Source: Phlyctochytrium arcticum (taxonomy: Eukaryota > Chytridiomycota > Chytridiomycetes > Chytridiales > Chytridiaceae). From it: DNA of 64,000 nt. Both the position numbers and the translations under genes were made by a program. This document shows positions 10,418 through 22,335 of the stretch, piece by piece. A model generated the notes under the pieces. It was given only the letters and a program-made list of their open reading frames with translations, ran no database searches and was not told the DNA's origin. The stretch's first letter is position 1, and every line of letters begins with the position of its first letter. Location: assembly GCA_025602905.1 (NCBI GenBank), contig JAHLKI010000027.1:62001-126000 (forward strand), given 5' to 3'.

Positions 10418-11257
10418 CTATTTGTTCCGCCAGTCCGAAACCTCCTGCTGGACCCAAAGCTTTCCAGCGCGCGCAGGCAATTGATCGAAATCCGCCTTGA
10501 CATGAAAGGTAACGCGGTCTACAGCACTCTGAATGGTGCCGCTTGCATTGGGTCCACCCATATCCGTTTGCACCCAGCCGGGACACAACGCAATGACAGG
10601 TACACTTGGGTGTGCTTTGGCCTGCAGTTCAGTGGCAATGTTCAAGAGATGTTTGGAGAAGTTGTACTGGTGATGCTGCACATTGGAGCGGCTGGCAACA
10701 GGAGTGAGTTTGGCGTCTTCAGCATCGTAGGCGCCCGACTCAATCTTGGCAATAATCTCTGATGCAGGTTTGAAGGGATGAGCGGAAATGTCCTCCAAGA
10801 GATGGGGAAGTTGGAAACTTTTGTTGCCTAAACTGGATGAAACGTTGATGACGGCGCCTTTGACGGATGGCGTGGCTTCAACGAGGTCAATGAAGGCTTG
10901 CGTGAGTTTGATGGGGCCAATGACATTCGTGGTCAACACGGGTCGGAATGAGTCGGTTCCAACAATCCCCGCGTTATTCACAAAGTAGATGGTACGCTTC
11001 GCATCCCGCACAAGAGGGGTGAGAGTCTTGCTGATAAAGGTGGTGATGGATGTGGCATCTGATGTATCCAATGCAGCCGAATCGACCGTTCCTGGACCTG
11101 ATGTCGCTTTGATGGTATTGGCGGCTTCGGCGGCCTTACCGGCGTCGCGGGCGGTGACGAGAACATCAAAGTTTGTTGCATGGAGTTCCTTGGCCAGTCC
11201 AAAGCCAATGCCACGGTTGGCACCAGTGATGATGGCTAAGGGGCGAGTGGATGTCAT
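10418..11257 (-). CDS. short-chain dehydrogenase/reductase, paralogue 3
   Basis: A 279-residue single-exon SDR with TGANRGIGFGLAKEL, FVNNAGIVGTDSFRP and the catalytic YNFSK, ending WRNK like paralogue 2. The start ATG at 11257 gives MTSTRPLAIITG, matching MASTRPLVIITG. A TATAAAAG box (minus strand, about 11341-11347) lies some 85 bp upstream. The gene is divergent from DNMT5 across only about 150 bp, so the two promoters overlap or are shared. The reaction is not predictable beyond NAD(P)-dependent oxidoreduction. Confidence 0.88.
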   Translation of the reverse strand: MTSTRPLAIITGANRGIGFGLAKELHATNFDVLVTARDAGKAAEAANTIKATSGPGTVDSAALDTSDATSITTFISKTLTPLVRDAKRTIYFVNNAGIVGTDSFRPVLTTNVIGPIKLTQAFIDLVEATPSVKGAVINVSSSLGNKSFQLPHLLEDISAHPFKPASEIIAKIESGAYDAEDAKLTPVASRSNVQHHQYNFSKHLLNIATELQAKAHPSVPVIALCPGWVQTDMGGPNASGTIQSAVDRVTFHVKADFDQLPARAGKLWVQQEVSDWRNK

Positions 11258-11403
11258 GGTGGGATTAATACGAATGGTGGGGTGATGATTCGAGAGCTTT
11301 GATGGGGATGAAAGTGAAGGAAAAGTTGAGCGACATTGCCCTTTTATAGCCGCGATGCATCCTCGCCGGTTTTTCGGTAGGACCAAGGGCATTACAAATA
11401 GTA
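11258..11403. promoter_or_regulatory. divergent promoter, SDR paralogue 3 / DNMT5
   Basis: Only 146 bp separate the ATG of SDR paralogue 3 (minus) from the first ATG of DNMT5 (plus). The TATAAAAG box at about 11341-11347 faces the SDR. If DNMT5 uses its second in-frame ATG at 11533 the shared region grows to 275 bp. Confidence 0.5.
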
Positions 11404-14400
11404 ATGACAAACGCTTCCAAGCAAGTCCCCAAGTCCCCTCCCAGTCCAGAGAGCTCCGAGTGGCGCAGCATTCGGACTTCCAAGATCGGTTGGGAACTTT
11501 TGGAACAAGGAGCGCGTTGGCGAATCCCCAAGATGACTCGACGGAAACGGCCACTCTCTGACGACGATGAAGACTGGGAGCTAGAAAGCAGCAGCAACAG
11601 TCCCAGTTCCAGTGAAGACGATGATGCATATACCCCCTCGCATCACTCCGATTCGGATTCCAGTCTGGCTTCCTCGGGATCTGACACTGAGGAGCATTAT
11701 CAGGATGATGGGATCGTCGTCGAGATTGTGTCTAGGCCAACGACGAGGCAGGCTGCGTTGGAGTTTGGGAGGAAGCGGGTGCGGTTGACCCCGGATGTGG
11801 AAGTGAAGAAAAAGCGGAAACCGTTGGGAGAGATCTTGGGAAACACCAGGTTACGCACACCCCGAGGCACACCTCGAGCGAAAACACCTCAGAAGAAACG
11901 TATGGATCTGGATGAGGACTCTGAGGAGGAGGAGGAGGAGGAGGAGGAAAATGTCGTCAAGCGCAAGCCAAGGACAGCCCAAAAGACGGATCCAAAGACG
12001 TACCCTCCCATCCACTCGATCCCGGCCATGTTTGACGACATGATTCAAAACTTGCCTTCGAGTGCTAAAGTCGCCCAACACTTATTAGGACGTCCTCTAC
12101 GTGTAGCCACCATGTGCAGCGGCACCGAAAGCCCGCTCCTAGCCCTCCGCATGATTTCTCGCGCCATCGAAAAAGTCCACGGGTTGCCTTTGGATATTGA
12201 ACACGTCTTTAGCTGCGAAATTGAACCTTTCAAGCAGGCCTACATTGAACGCAACTTTAGTCCTCCCATCCTGTTTCGTAACGTCTGTGAGCTCGGCAAC
12301 CCCTCAGCTACCACTGCGTACGGCGCCCTCGTTCCCGTCCCCTCTGTCCCCGTCGATTTACTGATTGCCGGCACGTCCTGTGTGGACTACTCCAACCTCA
12401 ACAACAAAAAGAAAACCATCCATGGCGGCGGCGAGTCCGGGAAAACCTTTTGGGGCATGTTGGACTGGGTCAAGCGCCAGGGCCCCAAACTCGTCATTTT
12501 AGAGAATGTCTGTTCGGCCGATTGGAAGAGTATGACACGCGAGTTCTCCAAGATTGGCTATGTCGTGACCCATGCCCGCTTCGATACCAAAGAATATTAT
12601 ATCCCACATACCCGGACGCGCGGGTACCTCTTTGCCAGCAAGGACGGTTCTTGCACCTTACCGGATCAATGGCAAGACTTGGTCCGCTCCATGCGCCGCC
12701 CGGCCTCTTCTCCCCTTGAAGCCTTTATGCTGGAACCCGACGACCCCCGTGTTCATCGCGCCCGCCAAGAGTATGCTAAAACAAGAGACGACGGACGGGC
12801 CGCCCGCTCCGACTGGGAACGCTGCGAAAGTCGTCATGAACGTGAACGTATCGAACAAGGCTTGGGATCCAAACGCCCCTTTTCCCGGTGGGAACCCAAC
12901 AGTATTTGCCGATTTCCCGATTATGCTTGGAACGACTGGGGTGCTCGCCAATCGACCCGTGTCCTCGACTCGATTGATATCCTGTACCTTAAATTGGCGG
13001 CGTCTACGGGTATCGACGCCGAGAGCAAAACTCTTGTCTGGGAACTGAGTCAAAACGTGGATCGGATTAGTTTGACGGTCCGACCGGGGATTTGTCCGTG
13101 CCTGACGCCGCGTGTTATTCCTTTTGTGACGAATCGCGGGGGACCTATTACGGGTCGGGAATCACTGGGACTTCAGGGCATTCCTGTGGATGAATTACTA
13201 CTTACGCGGGAAACTGAACGGAATTTACATGATTTGGCTGGGAATGCCATGACCACCACCGTAGTCGGATCCGCCATGATGGCTGCACTGGTTGTTGCGC
13301 TCAATACCCTGGACAAAGGAACGGGGATCCGACCTTTACGCATTGAACAGAATTGCTATGAGAACATCAAGGGAGATGAGCATTGCAAGACTTCTACCTT
13401 GTCACTCGGATCATTTGACCACCTCCCACCAGCAGAACTCCTGCACCTAGCCCAACGGACCTCCCGTCTCTGTTTCTGTGAAGGACGCGGAAATATCTCG
13501 TCACACCCGATCCAGAAATGTACCCAGTGCGCCGCAACATCTTGTACAAAATGTGGGATTCGCCCCGAACATGAATATACCCTTCTGGATTCCTCGGATC
13601 GATTGCCCCCGGCTGAATTTGAGAGTCGATTGATAGCGGCCTTACCTATGCGACTGAAAATTCGGGGGTTTGAGGAAGATGAGTTGGAACGGGTCAAGGC
13701 ATTGAATGGGCCTGTTGACAAGAAGGATTGGAATTTGTGGAGGGATGCAGTTGTCGAGGGACTCAAGTATGAATTCCGGTTCCGGAGAGTCAAACGACAA
13801 GACCATTGGGTGGTCCATTATGATACCCCCTCGGCCCGACTAGTCCTGGTTCTGGACCCTCAAGATCCACGCGTATTGTTATTTGCTGACCCGCCACCCA
13901 CCGAACCCGTCAATTCTCGTCTACGGACGCTGTTATCTGTTCCTGTTGCCCGGATGCCCATAAATCCGACTGGAGGGTTATTGTTGGAGGGAGACTGGGA
14001 GGTCAATTTACCGGTCGAAAAGACGTTTAGTGTGACGATGACGGGACAGGGCGAGTTGGTTGATTCATGGGAAGCCAAGATTGGTTTACAGGGCCGCTTT
14101 GACGGGTTGAAATGGTGGTCCCAACTTGACATTTCCCTACCCGACGCGCACGCCAAATCGGTTCTGGATACGGATATCAGTGGAGTTTTTACACTCTCGG
14201 CGAAATGCGGGACACCGATGCAGGCCTTACATAAACGATCCGACGACGGGCTCTTTTTGATGTTTGATCCGGACCCGTGTGGGGGTGTGAGTGACGACCG
14301 GTTTTGTTTTTCGTGGGATTGTGGGCGGTACCCTTACGGCCAGGACCGGCTTAAAATTGCGACGGTGGATCCTACCTGGCGACCCAATTCTCACGTGGGC

Positions 14401-16415
14401 CCGCAGAATGTGCAATGTCATGTCCGGGGCAATTGGGTCGCGTATACACCTGTCCGGGTTTCGCTGGATGAACTGGATGAAGATATGGGAACAGTGGGGG
14501 TTCCTGGTGGACCATTACGTCTGGATTGTGGACCTGGAACGTGTACTGCTGCCACCGCAATTTTATCCTGTGTGGTTCCATTATCTACCCACGCCGAACC
14601 GATTTGGCCCTTGGATGAATGGCAACAAATCGACGGGATCCACCACCGCCCGACATTTGAACAATTAGCTTGGATCACTGAACGGGTGAAATCGATTGAC
14701 GCATTAAAGGAGTGGATGGGGGTTGATGGGGCGATGGGGGACTGTGAGGGGTGTGCGCCGACCCCACCTGCACTAATCTGGACACTTACAAAACATCATT
14801 CGGTGACGGCGGCCGAGAACCCGGAAATGGCTGCTCCCTATGAACAGAAATTGAAGGCGAGGCCCGCGGCGTTTGTGGCTCAATTGAGACGGGAGGATGG
14901 GAAAGGGTTCATTCGACTTGGCGTCAATGTGGCTTCCGTGGTGCATAAAGCCATGAGTCGACTCAAGGGGGCAAAAGTCCAATGGCGCCTAACGACGACG
15001 ACGACGACGAGTGAGGCCGAAGTTATGGATGCACCGGGTGAGATGACGGTGACGAGCAATAAAGGGGATGAACTCTACGCCCAACCCCCCAGTTTTGGAA
15101 CCTTCAAACTACGACCCGAACAACGCCGATCCCTGGGCTGGATGGTCTCTCAAGAAACACTTGCGCCGACTTTTGGCGAGGAGGAAGTCGTTGAGGCCAG
15201 TCTCGACCCGCTCAATTGGCGCGTCGAAGCTCGAGCGCACCGGGACGTGATTGTCCGCGGCGGAGTACTGGCTGATCAGGTCGGGTACGGCAAGACGGCC
15301 CTGGTGCTTGGATTGATTGATCATATGAAGAATACGAGGACAAGTGACGAGACACCTTTGGTGAAGGGACGGATCCCCATCAAGGCCACCTTGATTATTG
15401 TTCCAGCGCATTTATTGGCTCAATGGCCCGCGGAAATTGCTAAATTTACCGGATCGGCATTCAACGTTCTGACCTTGGTGCATATTGGGTCACTCAACAA
15501 AGTCAGTATCCAGGAAATCATGGACGCGGATATTATTGTTGTTGGACGGTCGATGGTCAATTGTGATGGGTACTGGACCAACTTGACGGCCGTGGCGGGG
15601 AGCGAGAGCCTGCCCGACTCTCATGGCCGGTATTTCGAGATTCGGTATAAAGAGGTGCTGGAGCAACTCAAAGAGCGCGTGAGGGAGTTGGTGGATGGAC
15701 GCGTAGATCAAGTTCTGGAGGCCATCCGTGAGGGGGGTAAACGCCGGAAAGGCAAATCCCGCGATTTGAAAGATCCCTGGAAACTCAAGAGCAAGGAAGT
15801 ACAAGCTGACTGGACGAATATGCGGTGCCCCCCACTCGAACTCTTCCATTTTGACCGGATCGTGGTGGACGAATACACCTTTGTCAAGGAACGGGATTAC
15901 ACGTGTATTCGACATTTAATTGCCAACGCGCGATGGGTTTTAAGTGGGACGACACCGACAAAAGAGTTTGCGAGCGTGAAAACGATTGCGAGTTTTTTGG
16001 GAATTCATTTGGGTGTTGATGATCCATTGGATTCGGGCGAGGAATTGGCCAAACGACGATTGAATGAGCGAACTGCCGCCGAAAAATTCGAGGCCTTCAA
16101 AGATGTGTATTCTACCGCGTGGTACGCCCGTCGCCGTGCTGTCGCACAACGGTTTTTGGATATGTTTGTGAGAAGAAATGTAGCGGGTCTGACTGAAATT
16201 CCCGTCACCGAGACATTTGTGGATGTGGTTTTACCGCCCGCGGAAAAGGCGCTGTATTTTGAGTTGAAGCATTATTTGGTAGGAGTTGAGGGGTCGGTTA
16301 AACGGGTCCGTAAAGGGGAGGGGGATCGAGAGTACCGACTTGGACTTGCGCTGGAACAGATGAAGTCTCAGGAACAGGCGCTTTTGATTCGGGTTTCGCA
16401 TTTTGAAGTTGATGT

Positions 16416-16491
<76 letters not shown>

Positions 16492-17694
16492 GATTGTGAG
16501 GGGACCGCTACGGAGGCCTGTGAGCGAATCGTCAAGGAACGCAAACGGCAATTGGAAGCATGCAAGAATACATTTTTGGAAGCGGTTGAACATGCCAAGG
16601 ACTTGTATCTCAAGATTATGGCGCGGGGCGGGTACAGTGATAAAGAAGACTGTCCTTTGCGACGGTGGTGGGATCTTGTCGGGAATGCTGAGGATTCGGA
16701 GGCGGGAGAGTTGGTGTTGGGGGTGGTGGGGAGTGTTGGGTCGCTTGACAGCCGGAATGTAAAGAGCAAGATACACGACCAGAAGAAGAAGAAGAAGAGA
16801 CGGCATGATTCCGATTCCGATTCCGATTCAGAAGAAGAGAATACCAAGGGTTCAGGGAATAGTTCAGTCACGGACCAAAAATGGCAACTTAGGGAACATA
16901 CACATCACCTCCGCCGCCTTCAAAAAGAATTAACGAACCGGATCCGCTCGTTACGATATATCCAAACCGTCCGCTCTATCCAACTCTTGCAATCTACGAC
17001 TGTGACATGTCCCGGGTGTCAAGCAACTTTTCAACTACCGACGCAGTACGACCAAGTCTGCTTTTTATCGTGTTGTGGGCATATGGGGTGTGTGGAGTGC
17101 GTGAGGGCTCAAGCGGAACGGGAACGGTGTGTGGATGTGACGTGTGGAGTCTCTTGCCGGGCGAGTTTTGTGGTGGATCCGGCTACTCTGGGATCTGACG
17201 TTACGACGACTTTGACTACTACTGAGAGGAATTCTTTGAGATTGGGAGAAAAGATGCGGGTCCTGACGGATTTGATTCAGCATCGCATTCCGGATCAAGA
17301 TCGGATACTGGTGTTTATCCAGTTTACGGAATTGCGATCTGTCGTCTCTGCTGCATTAGCCGATGCCGGGATCCCGTTCATCAAGATTGAAGGATCGGCC
17401 CACAAAATGTCGTCGGCGATTGACAAGTTCCAAAACGACTCGAGTGGTGGAGATGCAGCGAGGGTGCTGGTCTTGAATGCAGCGAATGAAGAAGCCAGTG
17501 GGGCTAATTTAACGGGAGCCAACCATGTCATTTTCGTGTCTCCGCTGTGGATGGCCGAGAGTGAGCGGAGGGCAATGGAAGTTCAGGCTATTGGGCGGGT
17601 GCGACGGTATGGGCAGACCAAGAGTGTGCATGTGTGGCGGTTACGGGCGGTGGGCACGATTGATGAGGAGGTTTATGATTTGACATGTCTATGA
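11404..17694 (+). CDS. DNMT5: DNMT5-type DNA cytosine methyltransferase with SNF2 ATPase
   Basis: A 2096-residue protein in one unbroken exon. Residues 44-200 are acidic and disordered. The methyltransferase domain follows: MCSGTESPL (motif I, about 236), GTSCVDYS with the catalytic Cys at about 326, LVILENVC (motif VI), HTRTRGYLFAS (motif VIII) and AGNAMTTTVVGSAM (motif X). A Cys-rich zinc site lies at about 690-725. The SNF2 part has GGVLADQVGYGKT (Walker A, about 1291), VVDEYTF and VLSGTTPTKE, a RING finger at about 1869-1920, and the helicase C half ending near IGRVRRYGQTK. This order defines DNMT5, which maintains CpG methylation on hemimethylated DNA using ATP. No chromodomain is seen, unlike the Cryptococcus enzyme. 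Between the ATPase halves sits a run of 24 Asp. The start could also be the ATG at 11533 (MTRRKRPLSDDD). Confidence 0.95.
16417..16488 (+). repeat. (GAT)24 microsatellite coding for poly-Asp
   Basis: Twenty-four GAT codons in a row, giving 24 Asp at about residues 1672-1695 of DNMT5, in the insert between the two ATPase halves. All codons are identical, which suggests recent slippage and length variation between strains. In one antisense frame the tract reads as a long poly-Ile or poly-Ser run, which is not a gene. Confidence 0.95.
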
Positions 17695-18447
17695 CCCAGT
17701 AGTGTATATTTTGGTTTATAGTATTACTTTTTATGTATTTGTATTTGTATTTGTATGCAATACTGTGTGTGTATGGGTGATTACTTTCTAATGCGAGCAC
17801 TTCTATACTCTGGACGGGGGATGATACAAGTGGGGACGCGTCAAGCACTGTGACTCTGTTACTGAATGTTCTCACGCATGCGCCTCTGAGAGTCCAGAGC
17901 ATCCGGACAACGCCTCGCGTGGATGGATCAGTGGAATCGAGTGGATGGATCCCGGGATCTCGCCAGATCATCTGGGTGGCACAAAAGTGATTGAAATGGG
18001 AATTGCGCGCGATAAACAATTCTCATCATCTGTGGCGTAGTCACGTTCTGCGATTTCATTGTTCATTTGCGATCGGTTTCCGTTTCGGGGCGCGGTTCTG
18101 TCTTTTCCTGCCGCATCCTGCGCAGGGACTGTGAGTGACTCGAGTGAGTGCGTGCATCCTGCCATCCTCCGTGCATCCTCTCTCTCTCCCAGCAACGCAA
18201 CGAGCATCGACTTGGCCAAGGAGCAACGACGCATAGCAACGAGACGAAAGGAAGAGCCACGGAACAACACGAAAGAAAGCCCCTGTATTTATCACCAGGC
18301 CAACAGTGCAGCGGCTGGATTTATCACCACCCGCGCTTCTATCTGATTCAATTTCAAATTTAGATCTTGGCTTTTTCCCGTTCTCTTTGAGCGTTCGTTT
18401 CGAGCCAGCCAGTGCACACACTTCGTAGGACCTAGCAGCAGCCAGCC
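17695..18447. promoter_or_regulatory. intergenic and leader of the GATA gene, 753 bp
   Basis: After the DNMT5 stop come several TGTATT repeats (about 17736-17756). ACGCGT is at 17836-17841 and TGACTCTGTTAC at 17851-17862; the same 12-mer recurs at 35826-35837 upstream of another gene. Short frames in 18056-18346 look like upstream ORFs in the leader rather than genes. Confidence 0.35.
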
Positions 18448-18804
18448 ATGTCGTCGTCGTCGCTCTATCCCACGGCCTTCTCCATTCCAGTAACCTTAAC
18501 CAGGACGACGGAACCCAGCAGCAGTAGACCGGCCGCGACTGACCAGAAAGACCAGAAAGACTGCAGCACACCCCAAAACAAGTGTGCAAACTGCGCGACC
18601 ACCTCCACTCCCCTCTGGCGCAGAGGCCCCAACGCAGAAGTCATCTGCAATGCCTGTGGTCAGTCTTTTCCTGGTCGTTAACTTGAACTCAAATCCATAA
18701 CTAACTACTGTCAAAAGGCCTGTACTTGAAGGCGAGAAATACCTATCGCCCCACTTGGCTCAAGCAGCGCCGCCGTCGCTCGTCTTCTTCTGGCTTGACT
18801 CCCT

Positions 18805-18841
<37 letters not shown>

Positions 18842-19787
18842 CACTCAGGGTCCCATCCTCCTACCCTCCCCCATGCCCCTCCCTTCCATGCATCAGCACT
18901 CCCACCACCACCACCATAACCATCACCCTTACCACCAACAGCAACAACTACGAGTCCCTCAGCAACAGCACCAGCAAATCTCCAAATCCGCTCCGTTGAT
19001 GACTCCCCCCAGCACTCCTACCCCACACACTCCTTCTCCCCATCTCAACCAGCAAAACCCTACAGCAACAGCAGTCACCTCAAGTGCTAATAATAACAAT
19101 AATCTAGGAAGACCCCCCGGCCCGCACCGTGAACACATGCAGTGCATCAACTGCCGCACTGACAGCACTCCCCTCTGGCGCCGCGACGACAAGGGCAACG
19201 CCATCTGCAACGCCTGCGGCCTCTACTACAAACTCCATGCCACTCATCGCCCAGTCACCATGAAGCGCTCAGTCATCAAGCGCCGCAAGCGCGTCGTTCC
19301 CTCTTCCACTACCCCTACTTCTTCCCTCTCTCCCACCCTTCCCTCCCCCAGACCTGCTGCTCCCTTGACGACTGGCACTCCCACTACTACCACTCCAATC
19401 ACAAAACCCCAATTCATTCTCCCCCCACTCTCGTCCCTCCTCCCCTCGCGTCGCCCCCCGGCTCCCCAACTCTCTCTTCCCCCCATCCACTCAGCTCCTT
19501 CCCCTACTCCCACAAACAACACCCACTCGAAATCTCGCCAAGACCTCGAATCCGAAATCTCGCATCTCCGCTCTCTCCTTTCTCACCCTTCGTCCACCCA
19601 ACCTTTCCGCCTCCCCTCTCTCCGCGAAGCCTTTGACGTCCCCCCGCCCCCCTTTTCCATTTCCTCCATTTTGAATCACGCTACCCCTACCCCTACCCCC
19701 AAACAACAACAACAACAACAACAACATGGCTTGAGTCCGGAACTCGAAGCTACCCAGGCTCTCATGTCCCTTGCCGCTGGGCGGTAA
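18448..19787 (+). CDS. two-finger GATA transcription factor, iron-regulator type
   Basis: Exons 18448-18658 and 18718-19787 (intron 59 bp, inside finger 1) give 426 residues. Finger 1 is [15 protein letters not shown]...[17 protein letters not shown] and finger 2 [15 protein letters not shown]...[18 protein letters not shown] followed by the basic KRRKR. The LYLKARN / LYYKLH pair is the signature of the SREA/Urbs1/Fep1 repressors of iron uptake. Those proteins carry a four-Cys region between the fingers that senses iron; here the linker has no Cys. It has instead a poly-Thr run, a His-rich run ([15 protein letters not shown]) and Gln-rich stretches. The C-terminal part is Pro/Ser/Thr-rich with a short helix [13 protein letters not shown] and a Gln run. 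Role as an iron repressor is therefore inferred from the fingers only. Confidence 0.85.
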
Positions 19788-20218
19788 ACCTACTTTTATA
19801 TTTCCCACATCATTATATTTTCCTCCCACTTTTGTACATAGCTCTCTCTCTTCCCCTTCCCTTCTTCTCCATTTTATATTTTTTTGTTATTTTTCTTCTT
19901 TGTTATAGACTTACACCCACATATAGACGGCTTTTTGACTTTTGATCGAGTAACATGATATGTTTTTTTCCCACGACTTCCCAATGGCTTTCTCTCAAGC
20001 ATCAGTATCATAAGTAAAGAGTTGTCTATTCCCTCGGTATGGGATCCATTGTTTGGTCTTGAAATATTGTCTTTGCATGCAATGTCAGCACCTTGATACT
20101 ACATCTGTAATATATGTCACAATCCATTTCCATTATATACGCGCCCTCGGCCTCATTTTTGGATTTCCCATCTCTTCTATATCCATTGTATGTACAAAAA
20201 AAACCCACCATCATCTCT

Positions 20219-22126
20219 CTACTCACTCCAAAACTTGGCCCGATAGTCATCACTACACGTCACAAACCCACTATCCGTCGGACTCCCCACAATACACCGT
20301 ATCGGCGCCAAATGCGCTACAAAAAAAAACCAAATCAATAAAAACATTCGACTAAAAAGATGGGTCAAACTTACCTCCGATTCGCTTGATGAGGTCACCC
20401 GTTCGCGAATCCCACATCAGGACGCCCCAATCGGTTTCGTCCGGGCCAAGGACGTAATCTTCGTTCCCGAGGAATGTAAAAGTCGTGTATATTTCCTATA
20501 TCAAAAACGTTTAATATAGGGAGGAGAATGGGGTAATTGTAAAGTTTTTTTCTTGTTTTTTTTTTTGGTACCTTATTGACACCCCCTTTAAATTCCTGCA
20601 CGCACCGATTCATGCGTAAATCCCAGAGTCGGCCGGTCGAGTCCAACCCGCAGGAAAGGATGTACCGGCCAGATTTGGAAAATGTGACAGAGGTTGCGGA
20701 GGTTCCAGAGTGTGCGGAGGGGAGGGTGGAAGTTGGAGTGCCTGTGGCTGTATCCCAGGTTTTGAGGGAGCCGTCTTCGCTTGCGGTTGCTAAAAAAAAA
20801 GTGGGTTAGAATTAGGGTAAGTTGGTGAGGGGGAGGGAATGGCTACCGAATATTTTGCCCGAGGTAGAGTACCGAATCTATCATATACATTGGTTAATGG
20901 GTTTGGTATAGAGAGAGGATGACGAGATAGGACAAGACGGAAAAACCTTGTTGATGGCGCCCGTGTGTCCGTCAATCCCCGTCGGTGTCGTAAAGCATTT
21001 GAGGGTATGCACATCAAAAATCCGGACTGCCTCATGGTCCGTTCCTGTATATTTTTCCATTAGAAAGAGAGGCTATAGAGGATTGAAGGATGTGTACCTG
21101 CAGCAATGTAATCTCCTGAAGGATGGAAATGGATGGATCGAACGATATTCGCGTCCTGAGCAGAGATTCAGATAACGTGTTGAATGAGCAAAAAAAGGCA
21201 AATGTTAAGGATTTTACCTGCAAATACCGAAAACTCCGCTTGACATTCGGTTTCTGCACATCAAACAACTTGATACTCTGATCATGCGAACAACTCGCAA
21301 CGACCGTTCCGTTCGGGTGAAACCCCACATCGTTAATCGGGCCCGTATGGTCATATAATGTTCTTATCACGGGTTTTTCGGGGGCGTTGTGGAGGTGGGA
21401 GGCTCTTATGCGGCTCACATCCAGGATTTTGAGGGATGCGTCGGCTGAACCTGTTGCAATGTATTTTCCGTCTGCGCTGAATGCTTTGGGGATGGGGGAT
21501 ATTAGAGGGGTTTGTGAAGGGGGGATGGGGGGTCGACGTTACCGGCCGTACGACAGGCTTCACGATGTTGGGTACTGAACCATGGTGTATGACTCGGAAC
21601 CGGTTTTGTCACTCCCGTCATTCCTACAAAAAAAAAACATTCAATCTCCCATCCCATCATCATCCGTCTCTCATTCAACTTGTTCAAAAACTCTCTCTCA
21701 CCTCCAGCCTTTCCCCCCTCAAATTTATCCTCCACCTCCTCTTCATCCTCCGATATATCTTCCCGTACATTCGCAGGTATAATATCTCCCCCATCATCTA
21801 TAGTTTATCTCCCCATTAGCACTTCCTGATCCCATAGAAAAACTGTGATGGTTTACCTCCCCCCTCCCTAGCCATTTTCCCCGCAAAACACAGTTCGGCC
21901 AATGTCGATGACGGGTTCAACGAATGCGGGGTTTGACTGGCCTCCGCGACCACTTTGGCAATCGAATTTAACCCATAGTGTTGTAACTGACTAATTATAC
22001 ACAAAATCAGATTTTTGAATGTGGGAATGGGGGTTTTAAGACCGGTTACCTGATGATTAATGGGAGGAGTTCTTCTCGGGGGAGGAGTTGGTCTGCTTCG
22101 TCTCCTGTATCTGATCCGTCGTCCAT
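20219..22126 (-). CDS. CSTF1: cleavage stimulation factor subunit 1 (CstF50), WD40
   Basis: Eleven exons rebuilt by splice signals and frame: 22126-22050, 21990-21857, 21797-21702, 21623-21543, 21483-21218, 21155-21098, 21044-20947, 20877-20847, 20789-20572, 20495-20375, 20316-20219. They sum to 1278 nt, exactly 425 residues plus stop; human CstF50 has 431. The N-terminal dimerisation helix ([19 protein letters not shown]) is followed by WD repeats, including [38 protein letters not shown] and a final [12 protein letters not shown]. The protein is part of the 3'-end cleavage and polyadenylation machinery in the nucleus. Most introns are 53-78 bp and exon 8 is only 31 bp. It is divergent from the coiled-coil gene across 209 bp. 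The family call is secure. Confidence 0.95.
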
Positions 22127-22335
22127 ATTGATTTTTGGGTTTTGGGGGAACGAAATGTCTTTGTCACTTTTGTGCGATCTTGTTCATTTGTCTGGGTTTG
22201 GGTACATCAACCTCTTGTGTCACTGCTTTGAAGCTGCTTTCAGAGCTGCTTTCAATCCCGCTTTCACCCCCCCAAACCCGTTGCGAAAACTCTGACAAAA
22301 ACTGCAACCCGATCACAAAACACTACCCCAAAAAA
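22127..22335. promoter_or_regulatory. divergent promoter, CstF50 / coiled-coil gene
   Basis: The 209 bp between two divergent ATGs must hold both promoters. No TATA box is obvious. Repeats of CTGCTTT near 22230-22255 are the only notable pattern. Confidence 0.4.

Noticed and set aside
16231..16871. Antisense frames with poly-Ile, poly-Ser or poly-Met
   Set aside because: They are the other frames of the GAT microsatellite in DNMT5.
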